Below are positions 11,340-20,746 of a stretch of 64,000 nt of DNA, piece by piece (within the stretch, counting starts at the first letter, position 1; each line of letters begins with the position of its first letter). The stretch comes from Chrysemys picta bellii (Eukaryota > Chordata > Testudines > Emydidae). The translations under genes were made by a program, and so were the position numbers. The DNA lies in NCBI RefSeq assembly GCF_011386835.1, contig NC_088800.1, positions 58,681,439 to 58,745,438 of the forward strand. Direction: 5' to 3'. Under the pieces are notes generated by a model. It was not told the DNA's origin. It did not search any database and worked only from the letters and a program-made list of their open reading frames with translations.

Positions 11340-12101
11340 TAAGGGTGTGTCTACACTGGCAGAGTGAAATCGCCAGCAGTTACAGCTCCGCTCATAGAGC
11401 GCAGAAGGGAAACCGCTGTTGTGTGTTCACACTGTCAGCTGCCTGCGCAATAGTGTGTTCACACTTGCGGCACTTGGTGTGGTATTCGGAGTGGTGCACT
11501 CTGGGCAGCTACCCCACAGAACTTCTCTTCCTTTTCTGCCGCTAAGAGTTGTGGGAAGGCGGAGGGGGTTGCGGGGCGTCCTGGGTCCTGTCCCAATGCC
11601 CTGTGATGAATGGCTTCGCATCCCAGCAATCCCTGTGCTTCCGTTCACATTTGGCGCCATCTTTCAATGGTTTGTGTACTGCGCGCTCTGCCTCTCGGTC
11701 TGCAGGAATCATCCCGCACAGTTGACCAATATGCTGCTTGCTTTCACGAACACGTTATGAGTGGCAGTGGAGTTATTCCTTAAACGACAAAGGCAAGAGG
11801 AGTGTGACATTGATCTCGCCACGTGTACTAGCTACGACACAGGATTGCTTGTGGCATTCATGGAGGTGCTGACCGTGTAGAACTCTGCTTTTGGGCTCGG
11901 GGAACAAGCACTGAGTGGTGGGATCACATCGTGATGCACGTCTGGAATGACAAGCAGTGGCTGCAGCCACATTCATGGGACGGTGTGATGAGCTCACCCC
12001 AGCCCTGCGGCGCAAGGACATGAGAGTGAGAGCTGCCCTGTACTTGGAGAAGCGTGTGGTGATTGCACTGTGGAAGCTGGCTACTCCAGACTGCTACCGA
12101 T

Positions 12102-13364
12102 GAGTGGCGTAGCCAGGTTTTAAGAGCAGGAGGAGCAAACATAAAAAAGGCGCCCCCCCCCTTGGCTCCTCCTCTGGCCACGCCCCCCTTGGCTCCTCCT
12201 CCGGCTGCTCCGTGCCCACCCAGCTCCTTTCCCACCCTCATCCCCATCTCATCCCTCCTGCCATTGTCCCTGGCCAGCCCGTCCCCCGCCCCTCTGCTGC
12301 TGGTGCCCAGTGCCCGCCGGGCCGGGGCTCGCAGCTCGGCAGGCTGAGCAGCAAGCGGCCACCCGCCCACCCGCCCGAGCCCAGCTGCGCTCCTCGCCCC
12401 TGCTCCGGCAGCCGGGCTGTTGCAATCAATTATTAATCGGCTCCCAGCAGCCGCGGCGGGGAGCGGGAGCAGCCGTGATAAAGGAGGGCGGCAGGGAGGG
12501 CGGGCAGGAGGAGGGGAGTGTGTGTGCGAGCTGCACCTGGCTCGCAGAGGCCAGCGGCTGCCTGCAGAGCGGAGCCGGCAGCGGCGGCGCGTTTGGAGAG
12601 CTGCGGGTCCCCCTCGCTACCATGTCTCCGCGCTGCGCGGAGGCTGCCTCGCCGGGAAGGGCCGCCGCCCCGGATGACACAGGAGGATGAGGCGGAGGCC
12701 GCGCCCTCCCCCATCACTCCTCTGACTGCGCTCCCCCTCTCCTCTTTCCTCCTCCGCCCCCTCCCCTGTGGCCGTTTGGCTGGGCTCAGTGCTGGCGGCC
12801 ACCCCACTGAGAACCGCCTGGCTCAGCGCACCCGTGGCGGGGCCCCCGCCGTGGGTGCACTGAGCCAGGCCATTCTCAGTGGGGCGGCTGGCAGCACTGA
12901 GCCCAACCAAATGGAGCCTTTCCCTCAAGGCTGCTGCCGAGGCACCCAGCCTCCTCCCCCCTCGTCGCTTCTCCTCTCAGCCGCCGGCCTGCATATTGCC
13001 GGGCGGCACGTGCCCAGCCCAGCCCCGCTGCCGCGCATTCTCCTCCCAGCCCCCCCCGCCGCGCATGCTTCCCCTCCCCCCAGCCCTCCACCGCAGCGCA
13101 TGCTCCCCCGGGCCCAGACGCGAGCTCTCCGGACCCAAACGGGCCCAGCAGCGCAGCCCGTCCCCGCTCTCTACCTGGCTGCCTGGCGTGCTCCTCCGGA
13201 CGTGCCCACCGGCCCCCCTATGGCTCCTCCAGCCGTGCTGCCCTTCAGAGAGGAGCGGGCCCCACCTGCTGGTGCCATATAAGGTAACCCCTAAGATGCC
13301 GCTTTTGCAAAATGTGCTGAGGGAAAGCGGATGCTTTCCCTGAACCCCCCTAGCTACGCTACTG
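12102..13364. mobile_element. hAT non-autonomous element inserted in the Harbinger transposase gene
   Basis: The left end is GAGTGGCGTAGCCAGG, and the right end reversed is CAGTAGCGTAGCTAGG. The 8-bp flanks are CTACCGAT (12094-12101) and CTACCAAT (13365-13372), one transition apart. Its ends and subterminal words (AAAAAAGGCGCC, TTTCCCTGAACCCC) match the shorter element at 45560-45981, so the two belong to one family. The interior is very GC-rich, holds a 143-bp hairpin (12772-12914), and encodes no transposase. The Pro/Ala/Arg-rich ORFs on both strands reflect base composition. Confidence 0.92.
12772..12914. repeat. 143-bp inverted repeat (hairpin) inside the hAT element
   Basis: The left arm starts CCGTTTGGCTGGGCTCAGTG and the right arm, reversed, starts CCATTTGGTTGGGCTCAGTG. 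Arms of about 70 bp pair with only a handful of mismatches around a spacer of a few bases near 12843. The plus- and minus-strand ORFs crossing it therefore give near-duplicate peptides (ENRLAQRTRGG and ENGLAQCTHGG), an internal check that the palindrome is real. Confidence 0.88.
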
Positions 13365-14613
13365 CTACCAATCGGTCGCTAACCAGTTCGGAGTGGGAAA
13401 GTTGACTGTTGGACACGTGTTGACGGAAGTGTGCAGGGCCATTAATTGCATCCTGCTCCAAAAGACCATGACTCTGGGCAACGTGCGTGACATTGTGGAT
13501 GGCTTTGCACAAATGGGCTTCCCTAACTGCGGAGGGGCGATAGATGGCATGCATATTCCAATTCTGGCACCAGAACACCTAGCCACCGAGTACATTAATC
13601 AGAAGGGATATTTCTCTGGTTCTCCAGGCGCTTGTGGATCACTGTGGGAGTTTCATGGACATTAACACAGGCTGGTCTGTAAAGGTGCATGATGTACACA
13701 TCTTTTGGAATACTGGCATGTTTAGGAAGCTGCAAGCAGGGACTTTCTTCCCAGACCAGAAGATCTCCACAGGGGAAGTAGAAATGCCCATTGTGATCCT
13801 GGGAGACCCCGCCTACCCCTTAATGTCATGGCTTATGAAGCCATACACGGGAAACCTTGATAGCAGCAAGGAGCGGTTCAACAACAGGCTGAGCAAGTGC
13901 TGAATGACTGTGGAGTGTGCTTTTGTTCAGGTACCATATGCAACTTTGTCCTTTGGAGTACAGTGCAGCGGGTACTGCAGTTCTTCTTTTCGGCCATGGA
14001 GTGCATCATGACATCATGCAGAAAGTCCTCTTTAGTTCTTTGTAGCCGCTTTCTAATTCTGTGCAGCCGTTCAACTGGCAATAACAAAGAGGGAGGCTGG
14101 GCTCCCAAGGTCATATCTGTGAAGCCAAAATGCAACATTTTACAGAAGCAGTATTGTTTGCAACACAGACCAATTCAGTGATTTAAAACAGCCACTATTC
14201 ACATACCTGTCACTAGCTGGCTGACCCCAGGCAAGCACATGAGCCACAAGACCCCCAAAATGGTGAGTAACTGCAGGGGCAGGGGAAATCAGTGTTCCAG
14301 GACCATACTGTGCACTGGGCACGTGTCTCTTGGGGACAGCCAGCACTGGGGGACAGCAGGGGGGGGGGGAGTGGGTTATAATCATTCCTGTCCTCACATT
14401 TTCCACAGGCTGTTTTCATTATGGAAGATATCTCGCTGCTGAGGGTGAGCAGGGAATCAAGGGAGGGTCTTCTCCAAGACTACGGCTTCCACCCTGGCCC
14501 TTATATGACTCGCCTGTCTGCAGCAATGGTCGACCGCGCCCCCGCCCACGGCAGAGTGGTGCGGGAAAGTTACCTTTAATGGGGCAAGAAACAAAGCAGC
14601 TCTGCCAAAGAAC

Positions 14614-14724
14614 CTGCGGCAGCAGATTGCCCAGTATCTCCATGAGAGTTTCGTGGAGATCTCTGAGGCAGATTCCCATGAAGTGAGGGAGTCAATCAAC
14701 ACCCTGTTTCACCACTCAGACTAG
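14614..14724 (+). pseudogene. Possible third Harbinger-internal coding remnant (plus strand)
   Basis: A clean frame reads LRQQIAQYLHESFVEISEAD and ends INTLFHHSD before TAG at 14722-14724. It is rich in acidic and amphipathic residues, like a helix, and sits between the transposase and the minus-strand MYB/SANT gene. Upstream in a different frame is RLSAAMVDRAPAHGRVVRES (about 14510-14570), suggesting one ORF broken by a frameshift. I recall no named family. It could also be a captured exon or chance. Confidence 0.4.
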
Positions 14725-14793
14725 GCATGCAATGGTACGCGCATCATAAATACACAAGTCTGCTTTCTGCAACCCTCCTGGCCCCAACTTGCT

Positions 14794-15366
14794 TCAGCAA
14801 TTCCCAAAATCAAAGCCACTTACCAAGGGCCTCCTCTCCTGTTTGCGTTTCGCCAAGCTCCGACAGCTGTGACTGGCTATGCTCTTCCGGGGGAGAAAAG
14901 AGCTCCTGACTGCACGAATCTCTGGCCTCCGAGTCATTCTCTGCCTCTGGTCCCCCTCCACATCCTTGTCCAAGATTTCCCCCTCCTGGCTCGGTCCACT
15001 CTTGACTGACACGCGAGCCACCGAAGTATCCACAGTGGCCTTCGCAGTGGAGGTGGGGTCACCACCAAGTATCACGTCCAGCTCTTTGTAGAACCGGCAG
15101 CTTGTGGGCGCAGCACCAGAGCAGAGGTTTGCCTCCCATGCCTTGTGGCAGGTGTTCTGCAGCTCCTTCACTTTGACCCTGCACTGAAGTGTGTCCCGGT
15201 CATGGCCCCTTTCTGTCATGCATCATGAAGTCTGTCCGTAGGTATCATAATTCCTACGGCTGGAGCACAACTGGGACTGGACAGCCTCCTCTCCCCAAAT
15301 GCTGATGAGGTCCAGCAGCTCGGCATTGCTCCAAGTGGGGAATCGTCTGGTGTGTGGAGCAGGCAT
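14794..15366 (-). pseudogene. Harbinger MYB/SANT-like DNA-binding protein pseudogene
   Basis: Harbinger elements encode a second protein with a MYB/SANT trihelix that binds element ends and helps import the transposase. Reading back from ATG at 15364-15366 the frame gives MPAPHTRRFPTWSNAELLDL, the start of that domain with its conserved Trp, then ISIWGEEAVQ. At codon 48 a TGA replaces a family Arg (CGA decay), and the frame resumes with CMTERGHDRDTLQCRVKVKE and SGAAPTSCRFYKELDVILGG, the third helix region. It is open to 14794, about 190 codons. A C-terminal coiled segment (VERLHRIRKRLQRTKEDFL) lies further along the minus strand at about 14040-14105, out of this continuous frame. Confidence 0.85.
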
Positions 15367-15837
15367 GGCCACCTGGAAAGATGCGCTGAGACCACTGCAT
15401 GGTCACCAAGCAAACAGGAAGGGGACTTTAAAAATTCCCAAGGAATTTAAGGGGTGGACTCACCTGAGGGCAGGGCAGTGAGTTCAAACCGATGACCAGA
15501 GAGGCGAGAACAGGCATTGTGGGACACCTCCCAGAGGCCAATCGCAGCGCTGTAATCGACTAGGGTGTCTACATTGGCACTGTGGTGCTGCAGCCCGGCA
15601 TAGAAAGCTCTATGCCTCTCGTCAGGGTGGGTTTTTTTTTCAGCGCTGCAACTGTGCAGTCTCTGCGCACTAAGTGGCTTGGCAGTGTGTACACCTTGGG
15701 AGTTACACCGCAGAAAGCTGCTTTACTGAGCAGAAACTTGCCAGTGTACACAAGGCCTAAGATTCTTTCCCTCCCGTCCCCTGATAACAATCCACCCAGC
15801 ATCACATCAGATTCCGTGTTACAGGGACACGCAAGGG

Positions 15838-15920
15838 CTGACCTCAGCTGGTGTAAATCACTGCAATGCTGTTGATTTTCATGGAGTTACACTGTATAAC
15901 TGAAGCTGAGGATCTGGCCC
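15838..15920. repeat. Palindromic hairpin repeat (GGCC...GTGTAAAT family)
   Basis: The arms CTGACCTCAGCTGGTGTAAAT and, reversed, GGGCCAGATCCTCAGCTTC surround a core TTGATTTTCATGGAGTTACA. It is an imperfect 80-90 bp hairpin of the kind GGGCCAGATCCTCAGCTGG...CAATGGAG...GGCCC. At least eight related copies are scattered in the window. Confidence 0.75.
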
Positions 15921-16244
15921 ACAGGCCCTATTGTCCTAACTCTTGTCTAGTCATTTATGCTGGGGCAGTGTGGGTGTAAACTACTGCCAGTCTGTGGAAG
16001 CCTTTGCATGGGTGTAAATGACTGCAGCGGGTGCACGGTAAAGGAGAATCAGGATCACACTTTAGAAGAGTCCATGGGATTTTGGCCACCATTGCCCTTG
16101 CTGATAAGAGACTAGAACACCATTCCATTACTCCAGGTTAAATCAGGAATAACTCCTGCCTGGAGTTACATTGGTGTGAGAGGAGATTCAGGGCTTACAG
16201 CTTTAATTTGTGCTCTTGCATGTTATGGTGACGTATTGTAAGGC

Positions 16245-16334
16245 CTTGGGTCAAATCCTCAGCTGGTATAAATCAGTGAAGCACCATTTAAATCAATGGA
16301 GTTTCACTGACTTACAGCCCGAGGGTCTGGCCCC
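16245..16334. repeat. Palindromic hairpin repeat (GGCC...GTGTAAAT family)
   Basis: A second copy, 325 bp from the previous one: TTGGGTCAAATCCTCAGCTGG, core AAATCAATGGAGTTTCACTG, closing CCCGAGGGTCTGGCCCC. The region between the two copies contains a third, weaker version (GAATAACTCC...GGAGTTACATTGGTGTGAG, about 16147-16185). Confidence 0.75.
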
Positions 16335-16435
16335 ATCATTACACTTTCCACATAAAACCGATCATGCACAGGAGAAAACTAACTACACAGTCAAGAGAGG
16401 CTTTGGACGTGGAGGGAATGTAGGACTGGGACCTC

Positions 16436-17528
16436 AGAGTATGTCTACACTGCAATAAAAGACCCATAGCATAGCCATGGCTGGCCTAGGCCAGCTGATT
16501 GGGCTTTCAGGGCCAGGGGCGGCAGGTTTGTATAATTTTTGGTGATGCCCAGAATGGATACAAGTCCCGCCCTCCCCCCCACACCTGCCTAAGGCTCTGG
16601 GAGGGAGTTTGGGTGTGAGAGGGGTGCAGGCTCTGGGAGGGAGTTTGGGTGCCTGGTGTGGGCTTTGGGCTAGGGCAGAGGTGTAGGAGGGGGTGAGGGG
16701 TGTGGGCTCTGGGAGGGAGTTTGGGTGTGGGAGGAGTGTGGGGTGCAGGCTCTGGGCTGGGGCAGGGGGTTGGGGTGTGGGAGGGGGAGAGGGGTGTGGC
16801 GCTTACCTTGGGTGGCTCCCGAAAGGGACCCGTACACCCCTCTGGCAGCGGCTCCTAGGTGGGGGAACTGGGGCGTCTCTGCATGCTGCTGTCTGCAGGT
16901 ACTGCCCCCACAGCTCCCATTGGCTGCAATTCCCAGCCAATGAGAGCTGGAGAGTCGGCCTCAGGGCAGGGGCAGCACGCGGAGACCACCCCCCTGGGGC
17001 CGTAGGGATGTGCCGGCCGCTTCCGGGAGTGGCGCAGAGCGAGGGCGGGCAGGAAGCTGCCTTAGCCCCGCTGCACTGCTGGTGGTGGTGGCGGCAGTGG
17101 CCGGGGGCCCCCGGGTCCTTTTAAATTGCCCAGGGGTGGCAGAGGGGGCCAGGAAATGCTCGAGGGGAGGTGCACAGGGGCGGCAGGTGGGGCCTGGGGG
17201 AGAGACCGTGCCCCGAACATTGGTGGAGCTGGGCCCCCGGGCCCTGAATATTCCTGGAGCTTCATGGGCCCACATAACTCACTGCCCCTGCTCAGAGCTC
17301 AGGCTGCAGGGCTATAACACTGAAGTGTAGATGTTCAGGCTCTGACTGCAGCCCGGGCTCTGAGGCCCTGCAAAGGGGGTGGGTTTCAGAGCCTGGACGG
17401 CAGCCCAAGCCCAAATGTCTACATTGCTATTTTTAGCCCCACAGCCTGAGACCTGTGAACCCACGTCAGGTGACCCAGGCTCCGAGACTCACTGCTGAGG
17501 GTTTTTTATTGCAATGTAGACATACCCT
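16436..17528. mobile_element. Non-autonomous DNA transposon (MITE-like) with nested hAT
   Basis: The terminal inverted repeats are AGAGTATGTCTACACTGCAA at 16436 and, reversed, AGGGTATGTCTACATTGCAA ending at 17528, both continuing into TAAAA...ACCC. The inner part is itself palindromic: TGTAGATGTTCAGGCTCTGA at about 17326 is mirrored by GGGTTTCAGAGCCTGG and ATGTCTACATT near 17382-17430. The TIR word GTCTACACTG resembles the Harbinger ends at 11343. No clear target duplication is visible. The element is interrupted by a hAT insertion at 16514-17290. Confidence 0.8.
16514..17290. mobile_element. Nested hAT-like non-autonomous element
   Basis: It begins CAGGGGCGGCAGG and ends ACTGCCCCTG, giving a short terminal inverted repeat (CAGGGGC). 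The flanks TTCAGGGC (16506-16513) and CTCAGAGC (17291-17298) match at 6 of 8 positions, a decayed 8-bp hAT duplication. The left third is a G-rich minisatellite of GGCTCTGGGAGGGAGTTTGG units (about 16590-16790). There is no transposase. Confidence 0.75.
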
Positions 17529-17865
17529 AAGAGCTCCAAACTGTTATGTAGACAGTGCTGTTGCGTACTGATGAATAGCTACTGTGTTCCTCCCCAGAGA
17601 CAGTGCATTTCAGTGTCTGGTGAAGAGATTTAAAGTGCTTTGGGAATCCTTGGGATGCCATATAGTTGGGAAGGGAGGTATATACCCTCTAGAGGGGACC
17701 TGACAGCTGTGATGCTCCCTTACAGCCCATTGGTGTCTCAAAAGGAGGCCCAACTAACCAAGACTGACACTGGGGATCTGGGGGTTAAATCTCAGGACTT
17801 CCAGATACTGGACCCAATTCTGCTGTTATTTACACGTTTTATCCCAGTCTACCTGTACCGAGAGA

Positions 17866-18150
17866 TAGTGTCATCTAGTGGCTAGGATATTGCACTGTGA
17901 CTCGGAAACAAGGGTTCTATCCCTAGCTTTCCTGGTGACTCACCTTGGCCTACCTGTGCCTGTTTTCCTTCCCAGCCTTTGCCTGTCTGGCCTGTTTTAG
18001 AATTGAAGCTCATCAGGGAAGTGACACTTTCTATTTTAGTGTCAATTTAAAAAATGGTCAGTGGTGCCCAGAGCATTGGATGGGCGCTCTTCATACATCT
18101 TGTACAAATCGAAATAAAATGCTAGGTGTTTGTACAGTGATTCGGCACAA
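17866..18150 (+). mobile_element. MIR/CORE-SINE-like element
   Basis: It opens with a tRNA-like head (CATCTAGTGGCTAGGATATTG, then AAGGGTTCTATCCCTAG as B box). A CORE-like section (ACCTGTGCCTGTTTTCC) and the tail motif GCTAGGTGTTTGTACAGTG follow. The order matches MIR-class SINEs; divergence is high. Confidence 0.6.
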
Positions 18151-18159
18151 TAGACCTTG

Positions 18160-19489
18160 GAGAGCTACCGTAACCAGTGATGGCATTAGGCACTTGCAAC
18201 CCATACAGTCGCAGTGGGCTCTGAGGCAGCGAGAGCCTGAAAGCCAGATCGAGCCTGCTGAGAGTTAGCTGCTACATTCTGCTCTGTGCTTCCTGGGGTC
18301 TCAAAATGGCATCCTCTGCAGAGGGTGACCTTGTGTGCAAAGTTAGGGGTTGGGACTATACAACTGAGCACTGCGGGGGCCTCACCCAGGACAAACTGTG
18401 CCACTGACTGAAACGTGAATAACACTGACTTTAGTGATGGTGTATCTAGCTTTACATTGGCGTAACAGAGGACAATTGCACTTATCTCTTTAAGACTCTC
18501 TGTGCTGACCTGAGCTCTGGGTGAAGGGAGCATGAGGATGCCTGTTTACACCTGAGGTGATTAGATGCAGCTGAACTAGTTAAAAGGGGCTCGGCTCACA
18601 GCAATGTTTCTGAGAACAGAGAGAGATTTAACTTCAGTGAGGTAGGAAAGTTGCCCTGGTTGTATGGTGGGTGTTGAAGTTCAAGGAGCGTTAGCCTGTA
18701 TACAAAGAAGAGGGCCTTCTGCTTTATGCTATTTTGGTTGCATCAGGTCCCCTTGCTTAACTTGGGACTCCTGCTGAGTTTCTGACTGGTGACTGCATCC
18801 TGATCCTGCCATTGCAAGGTGGGGTTACTTGATAGTATTTGCTGTACATAACTGAGCAGAAATGTACTCATCTGAAAATCACACTAAATTTGCATTATCT
18901 GAATTTTAGTTGATTTCAAGGGGGCGGGGGGAAAGTGGAATAATAACAATAATAATCAGGCTCTAGGCTCAAATAAATATGCAGAAGAGGATAGGGAGGT
19001 GACAACGATTAAGTACACTCCAGAACTGAAACTCTGCTTTGCTATGGCTATGTCTACTCTAGATGACTTCTTAATATTTCTCACTGTTGCTACCACCATT
19101 GCAGCAGTAGCAGAGCATTTTAACCAATTATTGGAGCAGATGCAGTGGTTAAAAAGCTAATGGCCAACCTACAGCAGGGCCTACGTTTCTGTCTAGAGAA
19201 TCCAGGGCACCAGTTTTAGCTACTAATTAGTGTGTGCATGGATTGATTCCCAATGTATATTTTGTGCTTTTTGTAGTGTCAGGTATGTGTGGTGATTTAA
19301 GGAAATTTGGGAAAAGCAGAACACTGGAAAAGCCTGTCCCCTCTAGTATACATTTGCTGCCCCCTGCTGTTGCCTGAGCAGTACCATGGTGACATTAGCG
19401 GTAACCAGTCTCTCATTGCTCACTATCTACCCAAGAATACAAATAAACTGGAGAGTCCTTCTGGTACTGGTTGTAGGGCCATGGCCAGT
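18160..19489. other. No gene recognised
   Basis: ORFs are short and featureless. A possible decayed MITE end (GGCTATGTCTACTCTAGATG, about 19046) is present without a partner. A G-run at about 18920-18930 and an AAT triplet run at 18939-18956 are the only simple repeats. Confidence 0.4.
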
Positions 19490-19640
19490 TATACTTTTGG
19501 CCTTCTCAGTATCCCCTGGCAATGAGTTCCACAGGTTGACTGTGGGTGTTGTGAAGAAGTACTTCCTTAGGTTTGTTTTAAATCTGCTACCTATGAATTT
19601 CATTGGGTAACTAATGAGATAATATCCTAGTGAAGATAAG
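19490..19640 (-). pseudogene. Diverged CR1-group LINE C-terminal fragment
   Basis: On the minus strand the DNA reads RFKTNLRKYFFTTPTVNLWN, parallel to the CR1 C-terminal segment seen at 4679-4936 (LNLRKHFLTVRTVGQWNRLP). The level of change suggests an older CR1-related lineage. No 3' octamer tail is visible. Confidence 0.6.
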
Positions 19641-20746
19641 GCAGTCTGTAGTTTTAACATGAGTAAGGTGGTGGAGGTAAGCCCTAGGTTCCTTCATTGT
19701 TAATTACTATGGCCTCTGAGATCCTTGTCATATGAACATTCAGAAATTGACTTCCAAACACTAAACAAATACACAGTGGTGTTGAGTCTGTTATGCAGAA
19801 GCTTAATAAATAACTGTCAATATCCGCATCACAGCTACAAGAAGGATACAGCAGGTGTAATTGATTTCAATAATTTATTCCCCAGAGAGCTGTTTGATCT
19901 CTATCTCTCTCTACCTAAATACCTTGCCCTCTGGGGACTCTATCCTAGCACAGATGGGCTGCAATGACTGCCCTCAAGTTTCTGTACCTGGATAGTTTGA
20001 AAAGAAGCCTCTTATCTATTTTATTAGTGTTTGTTTCTGTGTCAGACCACTAAGTGACACAAGGCTCCCTTTGGTGACCATATAGGTAGATGATCTTTTT
20101 TTTTAAAAAAAATTGTCAAATGGCTCAGTATGTCCCAGGTAAAAGTCTACTTTTAAAAGTGAATGAAATAATGAGCTTTGCCAAGCCAGAGTGCAACATA
20201 GAATCAACAGATCTCAACAAGCTATTCAGAAAATCAAGAAGTAAAAAGGCAATGAAGCTGTAAACAAGCAAAAGTTGTGACTATAACCTTAAATCAGACT
20301 AAAAGGAGCTTAGGCACTGCTTCCAGCCTGCCTGAATTTTTGTCTAGCGAATCCATGGTCCATAACTAGACATGGTTGATAAATTTCTCCTCCCTCCAAA
20401 CTCAACCAAGAAATTTTTTAAAAGAAAATTATATTCTTGTTTCCTTGGAAATTTTTCACGTTTTCAGAAACAATGTTCAGATTGCAAAATCACACACTCA
20501 AATGTTAGCATGTACCCTGCATCCTTAATTGTGGCTCCCTGTGCGTATGCATGATGATACAGTGTTTAACTGCATAATCATATGCTATTTTTTCAACAGG
20601 ACGCTGTCTCATTCAGTGCACAAGGTGGAGCTACTGTGGGGATGAAATAAGGGTCGTGCAGTGAAAGGTGCTGTTTTCAGTAGGCCCTGCCCTTATTGGC
20701 TGCAGAAGTTGGTAGGAAGAGAATGAGGCCGGGGGATTGCAGAAAT
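19641..20746. other. No gene recognised
   Basis: AT-rich sequence with an A/T run at 20095-20115. No terminal repeats or coding domains seen. Confidence 0.4.

Larger units (their letters stand above)
11755..13945 (+). pseudogene. Harbinger (PIF-type) transposase pseudogene, split by a hAT insertion
   Basis: The product would be the DDE nuclease that cuts and inserts Harbinger elements. Visible pieces in order: FWARGTSTEWWDHIV at about 11890-11935; RAALYLEKRVVIALWKLATP just before the hAT insertion; and SVANQFGVGKLTVGH right after it, so the reading frame is cut after the CYR codons. The first catalytic Asp lies in GGAIDGMHIPI (codon 13543-13545), the second in ILGDPAYPLMSWLMKPY (13805-13807), and the Glu in TVECAF (13913-13915). 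Damage: in-frame TAG at 11878-11880, a frameshift at about 13615-13640, and TGA at 13901-13903 where the family has Arg (CGA to TGA decay). After ECAF the sequence departs from the family, a probable deletion of the C-terminus. Confidence 0.9.
11343..15757 (+). mobile_element. PIF/Harbinger DNA transposon, full length but decayed, carrying a nested hAT insertion
   Basis: The termini are GGGTGTGTCTACACTGGC at 11343 and, reversed, GGCCTTGTGTACACTGGC ending at 15757. They are flanked by TAA at 11340-11342 and TAA at 15758-15760, the 3-bp duplication typical of Harbinger. Inside are the two genes expected of this superfamily: a DDE transposase on the plus strand (about 11755-13945) and a MYB/SANT-like DNA-binding protein on the minus strand (14794-15366 plus a C-terminal piece near 14040-14105). 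Both are broken. A hAT element (12102-13364) sits in the transposase gene. Without it and its 8-bp duplication the element is about 3.1 kb. A second TIR-like sequence lies internally at 15563. Confidence 0.93.

Noticed and set aside
12518..13343. Long Pro/Ala-rich ORFs (up to 254 codons) on the plus strand and counterparts on the minus strand
   Set aside because: They lie wholly within a GC-rich non-autonomous hAT element flanked by an 8-bp duplication and include a hairpin that gives mirrored peptides; no domain is present.
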